Shown: positions 17,798 through 26,490, counted from the first letter of the stretch. The stretch is DNA of 64,000 bases from Bacteroidales bacterium (GCA_024400195.1 JAKSNC010000006.1:1-64000), one strand, 5' to 3'. Notes: generated by a model not told the origin, from the letters alone. Made by a program: numbers and translations.

Positions 17798-18676
17798 TTA
17801 GATGGCGAGGCGGAATCCTATGAAGTTGCCGGCGAAGTCAGGGGCGAAGTCGGCTCTGTTGGCTACGCGGCAATAGACTGACGGGGCGTAATATCCGCCG
17901 CCTCTGATGACTTTGTTGCTGCCTTCTGCTGGGCCTTGCGGGTTGGTCTGGTCTTCGGTGCGATATGGTCCGTACCAGTCGGAGCACCATTCCCACGCGT
18001 TGCCGCTCATGTCGTAGAGGCCGAGTTCGTTGGGATCTTTTGTCGCGACTTCGTGTATGTGGCAGTTGTTGGCGTCAATCAGTTCGGTGTTCCAGTCTTC
18101 GTCTTCGGCCGTGAATGTGCTGTCGCCGCTGTTAGTCCAGAGCCATGCGACGTCTTCAACAGAACTGCTTCCGCTGAACGGAGTAAGGTCGTCGCAGATG
18201 CCGCCGCGTGCTGCAAACTCCCATTCGGCTTCGGTAGGCATACGGAATTTAGTGCCTGTCATTTCGTTGAGGCGAGGAATGAATTCCTGAATCTGATTCC
18301 AGCTCACGTTTACGATGGGCAGTTTTTCAGTGCCGGCAACAAGTTCGGTTCCCATGACCGCTGCCCAGAGTTCGTTGGTTACTTCGGTCTCGCCGATGGC
18401 AAACGAACTGAGCTTTACGTTGTGTACCGGAAGTTCGTCGTCGTCGGCGAGGTCCTCCGATTGTTCGTCAGTGCGTCCCATACTGAAAGAGCCTTCAGCC
18501 ACCTGGATCATATTGAAATGGACTCCGTTGACGTTGTAGTCAAAGGTCTTGATTTCAATTTCTTTGGCTTCGCTTGTCTCATTTTCTGTAGATTTCTGCG
18601 TGTTTCCCGTATCGCCGCATGATACTAACATTATTGCGGCTGTGGCAAGTCCTGCCAATGTGAAGATTTTTTTCAT
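17798..18676 (-). CDS. SUMF1/formylglycine-generating-enzyme-like lipoprotein
   Basis: 292 residues. Lipoprotein signal MKKIFTLAGLATAAIMLVSC, then an FGE-sulfatase-type domain: VHFNMIQVAEGSFSMG, SFAIGETEVTNELWAAVMG, FRMPTEAEWEFAARGG, GLYDMSGNAWEWCSDWYGPY, VIRGGGYYAPSVYCRVANR and the terminal FIGFRLAI. Only one cysteine (YCR) stands where copper-dependent FGEs use a pair, so it is more likely a structural or binding relative than a sulfatase activator. Two further family members lie at 35304 (intact) and 38815 (broken). Last gene of the operon starting at recQ, 37 bases after adk. Confidence 0.85.
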   Translation of the reverse strand: MKKIFTLAGLATAAIMLVSCGDTGNTQKSTENETSEAKEIEIKTFDYNVNGVHFNMIQVAEGSFSMGRTDEQSEDLADDDELPVHNVKLSSFAIGETEVTNELWAAVMGTELVAGTEKLPIVNVSWNQIQEFIPRLNEMTGTKFRMPTEAEWEFAARGGICDDLTPFSGSSSVEDVAWLWTNSGDSTFTAEDEDWNTELIDANNCHIHEVATKDPNELGLYDMSGNAWEWCSDWYGPYRTEDQTNPQGPAEGSNKVIRGGGYYAPSVYCRVANRADFAPDFAGNFIGFRLAI

Positions 18677-18713
18677 TTTGTCTATTTTTTATGTTTGTGA
18701 ATAATGGTAGGTT

Positions 18714-19283
18714 CTACATTTTGTCTATTTCGGCACATAATCTGTCGAAGACTTCCTCAATCTTGCCGACGCCGTTGATTTTATGGAGATTTCCGAATGT
18801 CTCGTAGTAGTTCATGACAGGTTTCGTCTTTGCGTCGTATTCTTCGAAACGGTGACGTATGGTGTCGATGTTGTCATCGGCGCGCCCACTTGTCTTACCG
18901 CGTTCGAGCATGCGTTCGATGAGCATGTCCTGCGGAACTTCGAGGCTGAGAACTCCGTTGATTTTCAAACTAAAACCGGCGAACATCTCGTCGAGCATTT
19001 CAGCTTGGCGTACGGTGCGCGGAAATCCGTCGAAAAGGAACCCGTTGCCTTTGATGTTTTCCTTGACTCTTTGTCTGATCATTTCGACAACGATGTCGTC
19101 GCTGACGAGGTTTCCGGCATCAATCAGGGCTTTTACTTTGAGGCCGATTTCGGTTTTTGCGGCCATTTCCTCACGCAGGATGTCGCCCGTTGAAAAATAG
19201 GCAAGATGGTATTTGTCTTTCAGGTATTGCGACTGAGTTCCCTTACCTGCACCTGGAGGTCCGAAAAGGATGATGTTTAACAT
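18714..19283 (-). CDS. adk: Adenylate kinase
   Basis: 189 residues, the short form without a zinc-binding LID insertion. P-loop GPPGAGKGTQ at 8-17, AMP-binding STGDILR, FLFDGFPRTVRQAEML, LID arginines around RGKTSGRADDN. Interconverts ATP + AMP and 2 ADP. It follows hpt by 30 bases, linking purine salvage to nucleotide balance in the same operon. Confidence 0.97.
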   Translation of the reverse strand: MLNIILFGPPGAGKGTQSQYLKDKYHLAYFSTGDILREEMAAKTEIGLKVKALIDAGNLVSDDIVVEMIRQRVKENIKGNGFLFDGFPRTVRQAEMLDEMFAGFSLKINGVLSLEVPQDMLIERMLERGKTSGRADDNIDTIRHRFEEYDAKTKPVMNYYETFGNLHKINGVGKIEEVFDRLCAEIDKM

Positions 19284-19313
19284 TTGTTTAGATTTTTTAA
19301 TTATTTGTTTAAA

Positions 19314-19853
19314 TTATTTTTCAACGATTTTGTAGATTGCCGGAAGATTCCTTCCGAATGAGTTGTAGTCGAGGCCGTATCCGACGATGAACTCGTTGCC
19401 TATTTCGAGACCGACATAGTCGATTTTGTAGTCGTATTTGAAAGCTTGGGGTTTGAACAGCATGGTGACGATTTTGCAGCTTTTCGGTTCCTGCGTTGCT
19501 ATGTCGTCAGTGAGGCATTTCATCGAGAATCCAGAATCTACAATGTCTTCAACGATGACGACGTCTCTTCCTTTGAGACCTTCAGGCAGCCCGATGAGGT
19601 GGTTGACCTTGTTGGTGCTCGACGTTCCGGCATACGTGGTATATTTCACGAACTGAATCTCGCAAGGGTCTTCCATGTGTTTGAAGAACTCGGCTGCGAA
19701 CATAAAGGCTCCGTTAAGCATGACGAGGAAAAGCGGCTTTTTGTCTTTGTAGTCACGGCTGACGCGTTTTGCAACGTCGGTGATGGCTTTTTCTATTTTT
19801 TCCTGCGGGATGAAAGGCTCGAAGGTCTTGTCAAGAACTTGAATCGTATTCAT
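19314..19853 (-). CDS. hpt: Hypoxanthine phosphoribosyltransferase
   Basis: 179 residues of the type I PRTase fold with PRPP loop VVIVEDIVDSGFSM near residue 97, the conserved LNGAFMFAAEFF near 48, and LEIGNEFIVGYGLDYN at the base-binding C-terminus. Salvages hypoxanthine/guanine to IMP/GMP. Its ATG overlaps the stop of the DUF4296 gene by four bases. Confidence 0.95.
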   Translation of the reverse strand: MNTIQVLDKTFEPFIPQEKIEKAITDVAKRVSRDYKDKKPLFLVMLNGAFMFAAEFFKHMEDPCEIQFVKYTTYAGTSSTNKVNHLIGLPEGLKGRDVVIVEDIVDSGFSMKCLTDDIATQEPKSCKIVTMLFKPQAFKYDYKIDYVGLEIGNEFIVGYGLDYNSFGRNLPAIYKIVEK

Positions 19854-20236
19854 TTTTTATTATTTGGTAAACTGTTCAATGAGTCTAAGTGCGATTTGAT
19901 GAACTGCAGGCTGTCAACGGTGCGTTTCATTATATCGTTCATATCCTCTGGATTTTGGTTGTAGAAGTCGATGTTGGCGTAGAAGATGCTGTCCGTTATT
20001 CCGTGGTGGGCGAATATGCTGTCGAAGGCGACTTCTCTGAGGCCGACGGTTGTCTTTCCGGCGTTGCGTTCGTAGTTGAGCAAGCCTTCTACGAATTGTA
20101 CGTCAACCATGATGTCAACCATTTCGTCTTTTGACAACAACGGCGACGGTGCGTTGAGCATCTTCTCTTTTTCTTTGTCAACACACGAGGCGAGCATCAA
20201 TGCTGCCAATAATATGAGTATCTTTCTAATTGCCAA
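19850..20236 (-). CDS. DUF4296 lipoprotein
   Basis: 128 residues. Signal MAIRKILILLAALMLASC with lipobox LASC, then the small helical DUF4296 domain (LSKDEMVDIMVDVQFVEGLL, FAHHGITDSIFYANIDFYNQ, MKRTVDSLQFIKSHLDSL). This domain is restricted to Bacteroidota; its role is unknown. It overlaps the end of recQ by 11 bases and hpt by four, so its synthesis is coupled to both. Confidence 0.85.
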   Translation of the reverse strand: MAIRKILILLAALMLASCVDKEKEKMLNAPSPLLSKDEMVDIMVDVQFVEGLLNYERNAGKTTVGLREVAFDSIFAHHGITDSIFYANIDFYNQNPEDMNDIMKRTVDSLQFIKSHLDSLNSLPNNKK

Positions 20237-22433
20237 CTTCCGATAAGAATTTTATTCGCATGAGGCGTATTTCCTCTTCTTCGTATTCGTCTTCTCCGAG
20301 TTCTCTGAGGGCTTCTTCGACGGAGTCGTTATCGGCTTCCTTGAAGTATTCTATTATCTCCTCCTGATGGTCGGGGTCGATGTTTTCTTCGATGTCGTAG
20401 TTTATATCGATGCGCATTCCGCTTGCGACGATACTTTCGACTTCGGAGAGGAACTCGTCGAAGGTCATGTTTTTAGTGTAAGCTATATATTGCAGTGGAA
20501 CTCGTCTGTCGATGCTTTGTATGATGCTTATCTTCAGTGCTGATTTGTTGACGAGTGTCTTGACGACCATGTCGTTTGGCCTGACTATTTCGTTCTCTTC
20601 AACATAGCCTTTGATAAGTTCGATGAAAGGCTCTCCGAATTTCTGCGCTTTTCCGGCTCCGACACCCGAAATCTGTGTCAGTTCCTCTATAGTGATAGGA
20701 TACTGAATGGCCATATCTTCGAGCGACGGGTCTTGGAATATTACGAAAGGCGGCAGTTCTTTCTTCTTCGCGATTTGTTTGCGGAGGTCTTTCAGCATTG
20801 AGAAGAGCACTTTGTCGGCACCGCCTTCTTTGGCGAAAGCCTGTTTTTCTTCGTCAAATTCTTCTTCGTCCTCGTCTTTGTCGCAGCTTTTTTCAATGGC
20901 GACCATAAGCGGGTAAGGTTTTTTGACAAAATCTTCGCCTTCTTTGGTTACTTTGAGAATGCCGTAGTTTTCGATGTCTTTTTCGAGCATTTTGTTGACT
21001 ACGGCCTGATGAAGTATTGAAGTCCAATAGCGATCGTCGTGGTCGTCGCCGGCACCGAATGAATCAAGCTGGTCGTGTTTTGCCGTCTTGATGTCGGGCG
21101 TTTCTTTTCCGGCGATGAAGTCGGCGACGTGTTTCATTTTGAATAGTTGTCGTGTGGCGATGACGGCTTCGATGGCGATTTTGATGTCTTCCTGTCCGTC
21201 GAAGCGTTCTTTCGGGTTGAGGCAGTTGTCGCACGCGCCGCAGTTGTCGCTTTCGAGTTTCTCGCCGAAGTAGTGGAGAAGCATTTTATGTCGGCAGATA
21301 GATGCTTCAGCGTAGGTGACGACTTCGTTGAGCAGTTCTTTTGCGATTTCCTGTTCTGCCACTGGTTTGCCTTTGTTGAATTTCTCGAGTTTGCGCACAT
21401 CGTCTTGGTCGTAATAGAGGACGCAGTTGCCCTCTCCTCCGTCGCGTCCTGCGCGTCCCGTTTCTTGATAATAGCCTTCAAGACTCTTCGGTATGTCGTG
21501 ATGTATGACGAATCTGACATCAGGTTTGTCGATGCCCATTCCGAAGGCTATTGTGGCGACGATGACGTCGATTTCCTCCATGAGGAACTTGTCCTGGTTC
21601 TCGCGGCGCGTCTGGTTGTCAAGGCCGGCATGGTAGGGTAGTGCCTTGATGCCGTTGACTATGAGCGTCTCGGCGAGTTCTTCAACTTTTTTCCTGCTGA
21701 GACAATAGACGATGCCCGACTTGCCCGGGTTGTTTTTAATATATTTGATGATGTCTTTTACGACGTCCTTTGTCTTCTGTCTGACTTCATAGCACAGGTT
21801 GGGGCGGTCGAACGACGACTTGAACACTTTCGCGTCAGGAATCTCGAGGTTCTTGAGTATGTCCTGCTGAACCTTCATCGTCGCGGTGGCTGTCAGTGCA
21901 ATGATTGGCAGTTTGGGATTTATTGCGTTGATTATCGGGCGGAGACGGCGGTATTCAGGGCGGAAGTCGTGCCCCCATTCGGAGATGCAGTGCGCTTCGT
22001 CGATAGCCACGAAAGGTATTTTGAGAGTTTTCAGGAACTCCACCGTTTCGTCTTTTGTGAGCGATTCCGGAGCGACGTACAGCAGTTTCGTCTTGCCGTC
22101 CGTCAGATCATTCTTCACCTGCGCGAGTTCGGTCTTGGAGAGCGACGAGTTCATCACGTGCGCGACGCCTCCGCTCGTCCCGAAGTTGCGTATCATATCT
22201 ACCTGGTTCTTCATTAACGCAATGAGAGGCGAGACGACTATTGTAGTGCCTTCGCTCATCATGGCAGGAAGCTGGTAGCACAGCGATTTGCCTCCTCCCG
22301 TCGGCATAAGCACGAATGTGTCTTCACCTGAAAGAATGGTCTTGATAATCTCTTTCTGGTTGCCCTTGAAATTTTCAAAGCCGAACACGTTTTTCAGTAA
22401 ATCGTGCAAATTCCGCTCATCAATTTTTGCCAT
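20226..22433 (-). CDS. recQ: ATP-dependent DNA helicase RecQ
   Basis: 735 residues. Helicase core with PTGGGKSLCYQLPAM near residue 41, DEAH box FVAIDEAHCISEWGHDFRPE near 143, motif VI QETGRAGRDG; zinc-binding RQC cysteines (SICRHKMLLHYFGE, CGACDNC); HRDC domain (about 520-600) with ISGVGAGKAQKFG; an additional C-terminal helical region to 735 as in Bacteroidota RecQ. Unwinds recombination and stalled-fork intermediates 3' to 5'. First gene of a five-gene operon. Confidence 0.96.
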   Translation of the reverse strand: MAKIDERNLHDLLKNVFGFENFKGNQKEIIKTILSGEDTFVLMPTGGGKSLCYQLPAMMSEGTTIVVSPLIALMKNQVDMIRNFGTSGGVAHVMNSSLSKTELAQVKNDLTDGKTKLLYVAPESLTKDETVEFLKTLKIPFVAIDEAHCISEWGHDFRPEYRRLRPIINAINPKLPIIALTATATMKVQQDILKNLEIPDAKVFKSSFDRPNLCYEVRQKTKDVVKDIIKYIKNNPGKSGIVYCLSRKKVEELAETLIVNGIKALPYHAGLDNQTRRENQDKFLMEEIDVIVATIAFGMGIDKPDVRFVIHHDIPKSLEGYYQETGRAGRDGGEGNCVLYYDQDDVRKLEKFNKGKPVAEQEIAKELLNEVVTYAEASICRHKMLLHYFGEKLESDNCGACDNCLNPKERFDGQEDIKIAIEAVIATRQLFKMKHVADFIAGKETPDIKTAKHDQLDSFGAGDDHDDRYWTSILHQAVVNKMLEKDIENYGILKVTKEGEDFVKKPYPLMVAIEKSCDKDEDEEEFDEEKQAFAKEGGADKVLFSMLKDLRKQIAKKKELPPFVIFQDPSLEDMAIQYPITIEELTQISGVGAGKAQKFGEPFIELIKGYVEENEIVRPNDMVVKTLVNKSALKISIIQSIDRRVPLQYIAYTKNMTFDEFLSEVESIVASGMRIDINYDIEENIDPDHQEEIIEYFKEADNDSVEEALRELGEDEYEEEEIRLMRIKFLSEVGN

Positions 22434-22455
22434 ATTTTATACCAATGATTTTTAT

Positions 22456-22464
22456 TATCTTTGC
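22456..22464 (+). promoter_or_regulatory. -7 promoter element of kdsD-lptB
   Basis: TATCTTTGC, about 90 bases upstream of kdsD, leaving a leader of roughly 85 bases. Confidence 0.65.
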
Positions 22465-22554
22465 AACAAAATAACCGAATCTTATAAGGCTCGGTTCGTT
22501 TTACAAAATTAGCATTTTTGTATTTGTCAAGAGAAAAAAATAAAAAAAATTATC

Positions 22555-23514
22555 ATGAATCAAAATGTGCGTGAAACGGCTCTGCAAGTTATTGACACAG
22601 AGGCTGATTCTATCCTTGGGCTGAAATCGCTCCTCACTGACGACTTCGAGAAGGTGGTCGATTTGATATATAAATCGAGGGGGAACGTGGTCGTTTCAGG
22701 TATCGGAAAGAGTGCCAACATAGGACAAAAGATAGTTGCGACGCTTAATTCGACGGGCACGACGGCGGCCTTTATGCACGCTGCCGATGCCATTCACGGC
22801 GATTTGGGCATCATTCGCGAAGACGATGTCGTCATCATAATTTCGAAGAGCGGTGAGACTCCCGAGATCAAGGTGCTCACACCTCTTATTAAGATAAGGA
22901 AGAATGTCCTCGTGGCCATCGTGGGCAACAAAGACTCGTATCTCGCGCGTCAGGCCGACTACGTCCTCGACTGCACGGTGCCTTTTGAGGCCTGTCCGAA
23001 CAACCTTGCGCCGACATGCAGCACCACGGCACAGCTTGTCCTCGGTGACGCCCTCGCAGTGGCTCTTCTGAAGATGCGCGGCTTCACGGCACAGGATTTC
23101 GCCAAATTCCATCCGGGAGGGGCTCTCGGGAAACGCCTTTATCTCACTGTCGGCGATTTGTGCATCAAAAACGCGGTTCCCGTGGTGTCGCCGGACGACG
23201 TCATGACGAATGTCATCATCGAGATTTCGCAGAAGTTCCTCGGCGCGACGGCCGTTATCGACGACGGCAAACTCATCGGACTCATCACCGACGGCGATGT
23301 CCGCAGAATGCTTATGAAACATGCCAACATAGAGACTGTTAAGGCACGCGACATCATGACCAAAAATCCGAAAACCATTGATAAGGAAGAACTTGCCGCC
23401 AAAGCCCTTGAAACGATGCAGCACTGCGAGATTTCGCAAATGCCCGTCATGGACAACGGCAAATATATAGGCATAGTCCACATCCACGACATCATAAAAG
23501 AAGGTATTCTCTAA
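22555..23514 (+). CDS. kdsD: D-arabinose-5-phosphate isomerase (KpsF/GutQ family)
   Basis: 319 residues. SIS sugar-isomerase domain (about 30-170: VVVSGIGKSANIGQKI, HAADAIHGDLGII, ISKSGETPEIK) and two CBS domains (about 205-319: VSPDDVMTNVIIEIS, IMTKNPKTIDKEE). Converts ribulose-5-P to arabinose-5-P, the first step to Kdo for LPS. lptB follows after 12 bases, so Kdo supply and LPS export are in one operon, a common pairing. Confidence 0.95.
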   Translation: MNQNVRETALQVIDTEADSILGLKSLLTDDFEKVVDLIYKSRGNVVVSGIGKSANIGQKIVATLNSTGTTAAFMHAADAIHGDLGIIREDDVVIIISKSGETPEIKVLTPLIKIRKNVLVAIVGNKDSYLARQADYVLDCTVPFEACPNNLAPTCSTTAQLVLGDALAVALLKMRGFTAQDFAKFHPGGALGKRLYLTVGDLCIKNAVPVVSPDDVMTNVIIEISQKFLGATAVIDDGKLIGLITDGDVRRMLMKHANIETVKARDIMTKNPKTIDKEELAAKALETMQHCEISQMPVMDNGKYIGIVHIHDIIKEGIL

Positions 23515-23526
23515 AAACAGGCTAAG

Positions 23527-24276
23527 ATGAAACTCCACACAGAATCGTTAGTGAAGAAATACAAACAGCGTATCGTTGTCAACAACGTCAGCATTGAGGT
23601 CGAACAGGGCGAAATCGTCGGTCTGCTCGGGCCTAACGGAGCCGGCAAGACGACGACGTTCTATATGATTGTAGGCCTCATCAAGCCTTTCGGCGGAAAG
23701 GTCTTTCTTGAAGAAACCGACATAACGGAGTTTCCGATGTATAAGCGTTCCCAACTCGGTATAGGCTATCTCGCGCAGGAGGCTTCGGTCTTCCGCAATA
23801 TGAAGGTCGAAGATAATATCTACTCGGTGATGCAGTTTCGCAAGGATATGACGGAGACGCAACGCAAGGAAAAATTAGAGTCGCTTTTGGACGAGTTTCA
23901 TCTTCAGCATATCAGAAAAAGCAAGGGCGTGCAGCTGTCGGGAGGTGAACGCCGTCGTACCGAGATTGCACGCGCGTTGGCTACCGACCCCAAGTTTATC
24001 CTGTTGGACGAGCCTTTTGCCGGCGTTGACCCTATCGCCGTTGAAGATATTCAGCGCATTATCGCAAAACTGAAACACAAAAACATCGGCGTGCTTATTA
24101 CCGACCACAATGCTAACGAGACCCTTTCCATCACCGACAGGGTTTATCTCGTCTTCGAAGGAAGACTTCTCAAGGCCGGCACGCCTGAGGAACTCGCCGC
24201 TGACCCTATTGTGCGCGAAAACTACCTCGGACGTAACTTCACTTTGGTTAAGAAAAATTACGAAGAGGAAATATAA
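23527..24276 (+). CDS. lptB: LPS export ABC transporter ATP-binding protein LptB
   Basis: 249 residues. Walker [17 protein letters not shown] near residue 34, Q-loop [14 protein letters not shown], signature [15 protein letters not shown], Walker [22 protein letters not shown]-loop LITDHN. The FAGVDPIAV stretch is characteristic of LptB. It powers LptFG extraction of LPS from the inner membrane. A hairpin terminator lies about 110 bases downstream. Confidence 0.96.
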   Translation: MKLHTESLVKKYKQRIVVNNVSIEVEQGEIVGLLGPNGAGKTTTFYMIVGLIKPFGGKVFLEETDITEFPMYKRSQLGIGYLAQEASVFRNMKVEDNIYSVMQFRKDMTETQRKEKLESLLDEFHLQHIRKSKGVQLSGGERRRTEIARALATDPKFILLDEPFAGVDPIAVEDIQRIIAKLKHKNIGVLITDHNANETLSITDRVYLVFEGRLLKAGTPEELAADPIVRENYLGRNFTLVKKNYEEEI

Positions 24277-24382
24277 CGTTTCCGTTAGAGTTGGAGGAAA
24301 AACTATTGATTCTGTGAAAATATTCCATCTCTCCCTGACCTTTACCTCGAAAAACAGCTGAACGACTTCTCAATGCCTGAGG

Positions 24383-24417
24383 AGAGCCGCCACAGTGTGA
24401 CGGCTCTGCATTTTTTT
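24383..24417 (+). terminator. Intrinsic terminator of kdsD-lptB
   Basis: AGAGCCGCCACA against TGTGACGGCTCT (one mismatch), followed by GCA and a T7 run. Confidence 0.8.
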
Positions 24418-24472
24418 AATGAAAAGGTTTTGGGGATGGATTTTTTCCGTTCACTCGTTTTTTTGTGAAAAA

Positions 24473-24612
24473 TAGTGAAAAAATAGTGAAATTTTTATTA
24501 TATTTACAATGCTGTTTTTATAGAATATAGAGTTTTATAAATTGTTTATATATAATGGTTTATAAAATATTTTAGTGAAAAAATAGTGAAAAAATAGTGA
24601 AAAAATAGTGAA
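24473..24612. repeat. 11-bp iterons (TAGTGAAAAAA) upstream of fic
   Basis: Units TAGTGAAAAAA start at 24473, 24484, then at 24573, 24584, 24595 and 24606; the last runs directly into the fic ATG. Period 11 puts every TAGTGA on one face of the helix. Confidence 0.75.
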
Positions 24613-24615
24613 ATT

Positions 24616-25680
24616 ATGATAAAAATTACCCTGACAAATGAGATGATAAACCGAATACTTGCGATTGAAGAGTACAAGGGGCAGACTGGTTCTTGTAAGA
24701 TGCCGTTGTCGCTGACGAATAAATTGCGGAAGAGTTCGAAAAAGAAGAGTTCGTATGCATCGACGCAGATAGAGGGCAACCCTCTGACCGAGGAGCAGGC
24801 GAGCAGTGCGATAGAGGCCAAGAACCGACATTTCCTGAAGCCGGAGCAGGAGGTGAGGAACTATTTCGCCGCATTGGAGCTGTCGGAGAATTTTCTGAAA
24901 GAGCGCAAGCCATTTTCCTTGGAGTTGATTCTCGCTTTGCAGAAACAGGTGGTTATGGGCGAAAGCAGTGAGAAAACCGGCATTCGCGGTCCGATGCCGC
25001 CCGGCGTCCTGTTTGCCGTTTATGACGATTTGACGCGACAGCCGGAATACATACCGCCGATGTGCGACGATATTCTGCCGTTGCTGAACGAGCTGATAAA
25101 TTATGTGAACGACTCCGATGACCACCCGTTGATTAAAGCGGCAGTGGCTCATTATCAGATGGTGACAGTTCATCCGTTTGAGGACGGGAACGGACGCACG
25201 GCACGTATCATTTCCGATTATGTGCTTGATTATTACGGCTATGGCTTTAATCAGATTGGCTCGTTAGAGGAGTATTTCGCCTATGATGTCGATGAATATT
25301 ATTCGTCGTTGCAGATGAATCTTCCGCCTTTGTATTACGACGGACGCGACAACCCGCCGCATCCTGAGATATGGGTGAATTATTTTTTGAGGATGGTCGA
25401 GCTTCACGCGAAAAAGGTTGTAGAACTGACGAAAGCGAGTCTGAAGGAGCAGTCGGCGGCGGCGATGACGTTTTTGAACGCCAAGGAAAAGGACTTCTTG
25501 AAGTATCTGAAGAAACATCATGTGACGAGCTTCACCCCGACGGAAATGGCCGAAAAACTGAATGTCACCAATCGCACGGTGATAAACTGGAGCGTCAGCC
25601 TTGCCAGAAACGGTTTCCTGACACCGAACTTGGTCAGACAGCGGGTGAGGTCATATACGGTGACGGGGTTCGGCGGATGA
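24616..25680 (+). CDS. Fic family protein with N-terminal inhibitory motif and wHTH
   Basis: 354 residues. Fic core motif HPFEDGNGRTAR near residue 185 is intact (catalytic His, phosphate-binding loop), so AMP or UMP transfer to a target hydroxyl is expected. Near residue 52, STQIEGNPLT matches the (S/T)xxxE(G/N) inhibitory motif, placing it in the class with the inhibitory helix in the same chain. The C-terminus (FTPTEMAEKLNVTNRTVINW) is a winged helix, suggesting DNA binding or autoregulation. Expression begins right after the 11-bp iteron array. Target unknown. Confidence 0.88.
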   Translation: MIKITLTNEMINRILAIEEYKGQTGSCKMPLSLTNKLRKSSKKKSSYASTQIEGNPLTEEQASSAIEAKNRHFLKPEQEVRNYFAALELSENFLKERKPFSLELILALQKQVVMGESSEKTGIRGPMPPGVLFAVYDDLTRQPEYIPPMCDDILPLLNELINYVNDSDDHPLIKAAVAHYQMVTVHPFEDGNGRTARIISDYVLDYYGYGFNQIGSLEEYFAYDVDEYYSSLQMNLPPLYYDGRDNPPHPEIWVNYFLRMVELHAKKVVELTKASLKEQSAAAMTFLNAKEKDFLKYLKKHHVTSFTPTEMAEKLNVTNRTVINWSVSLARNGFLTPNLVRQRVRSYTVTGFGG

Positions 25681-25737
25681 CAGTCTTATTCGCCGAAAAT
25701 TTTTCGGTGACAATGACGGTTATTCACCGAATTTATG

Positions 25738-25746
25738 TATTTTTGC
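25738..25746 (+). promoter_or_regulatory. -7 promoter element of the structured RNA
   Basis: TATTTTTGC about 60 bases after the fic stop; transcription would start near 25752. Confidence 0.55.
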
Positions 25747-25751
25747 CGGAA

Positions 25752-25969
25752 ATTTTAACAACAATATTATGTAGAACAAATGACATACTGACATATTAAA
25801 TAGCGGTTCGAAGCTATTCTTGAACTCCAATTTACCACATCGTCCCTGGGGACACAATCTCAAGAATAAGTTCTCGAAGCGTCGTATTTGTTACGGCGTG
25901 GATAGACTTGTTGAGATTGTGGGCGTGGTAACCCGGAGTTCAGGCAAGATTTACTTCCACGCCTTTTTT
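25752..25969 (+). ncRNA. Structured RNA: long bulged hairpin with terminator (6S-like or leader)
   Basis: Nested pairings: GAACTCC 25822-25828 with GGAGTTC 25935-25941; TTACCAC 25832-25838 with GTGGTAA 25925-25931; CACAATCTCAA 25853-25863 with TTGAGATTGTG 25911-25921; apical CGTCGTA 25880-25886 with TACGGCG 25892-25898. A 14-base bulge containing GTCCCTGGGGAC sits opposite three bases. A small hairpin (AATAGC/GCTATT, 25799-25818) precedes. Promoter upstream and a T-run at 25964-25969 bound a transcript of about 215 bases. The long hairpin with an asymmetric central bulge resembles 6S-type RNA, and a Bacteroidales orphan RNA class or an attenuator leader for the next gene are alternatives; I cannot decide between them. 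Confidence 0.5.
25922..25969 (+). terminator. Terminator of the structured RNA, mutually exclusive with its stem
   Basis: GGCGTGG 25922-25928 can pair with CCACGCC 25957-25963 followed by T6. The first arm also takes part in the TTACCAC/GTGGTAA stem, so the two structures exclude each other; a smaller AGGC/GCCT terminator is compatible with both. Confidence 0.5.
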
Positions 25970-25974
25970 ATGTC

Positions 25975-26322
25975 GTGTCAGAAAATGGTGGCACAGTGAA
26001 TAACAGCGGCGGTTTGCATATCGGGCATCTTGTGAAATCGGTCTTCGACGCGAGCGGGATGACCGTGTCGGAGTTCGCGCGGCGGATAAACTGCGAGCGC
26101 ACCAACGTATATAAGATTTTCGACCGCCGCTCCATTGATGTCGAGCTGCTTGTGAGGATTTCCGAAATACTGAACCACAACTTCCTCGCCGATGTCATTG
26201 AACATCATGGTCTTGATTCAAAATCTGTCACCAAATTAAGTCTGAATATCACTTTTGACGACCTTACGGAAGAGAACGTCGCGATCTTGTCGAAAGCCTT
26301 TGAATCGATAAAAACTCACTGA
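25975..26322 (+). CDS. Helix-turn-helix (XRE-type) regulator
   Basis: 115 residues from GTG 25975; a GTG at 25996 is equally possible since no ATG is available. The helix-turn-helix MTVSEFARRINCERTNVYKIFDRRSIDVELLVRISEILNHNF (given here as a region, about residues 29-70) is the small XRE-type domain common in Bacteroidota. The C-terminal tail (LSLNITFDDLTEENVAILSKAFESI) may dimerise. It begins five bases after the T-run of the structured RNA and its stop codon is part of a perfect palindrome that starts a cluster of operator-like sites before the CXXX operon, so it is a plausible regulator of that operon. Confidence 0.7.
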   Translation: MSENGGTVNNSGGLHIGHLVKSVFDASGMTVSEFARRINCERTNVYKIFDRRSIDVELLVRISEILNHNFLADVIEHHGLDSKSVTKLSLNITFDDLTEENVAILSKAFESIKTH

Positions 26323-26365
26323 AAAATCAGTGAATAATCGTCACTTTTCTGTGAATTGTAATCAC
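26316..26365. promoter_or_regulatory. Three operator-like palindromes before the CXXX operon
   Basis: TCACTGA-AAAA-TCAGTGA at 26316-26333 (perfect), AGTGA-N7-TCACT at 26329-26345, and GTGA-N7-TCAC at 26351-26365. All share a GTGA half-site and end about 35 bases upstream of the operon's -7 box. Confidence 0.55.
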
Positions 26366-26398
26366 GGCTGGAATACAGGTTGGTTTTTGGGATTGTTG

Positions 26399-26407
26399 TA
26401 AATTTGC
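26399..26407 (+). promoter_or_regulatory. -7 promoter element of the CXXX-peptide operon
   Basis: TAAATTTGC, 84 bases upstream of the precursor ATG; the leader carries no other gene. Confidence 0.55.
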
Positions 26408-26490
26408 GGTCAAGAAAAATAATGTGCATTTTTAAAAAATTAACATTCAAAACCGATGGACTCAATGGGATATAACTGAGTGAAAACGAA

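Larger units (their letters stand above)
24277..24615. other. Intergenic stretch: terminator plus two iteron clusters
   Basis: No gene. Contains the lptB terminator, then very A/T-rich DNA with two clusters of an 11-base repeat leading to the fic start. The 100 bases after lptB show no coding signature. Confidence 0.6.

Noticed and set aside
25801..25970. Known riboswitch (SAM, cobalamin, TPP and similar)
   Set aside because: The conserved cores of these classes are not recognisable, and the neighbouring genes are not metabolic.
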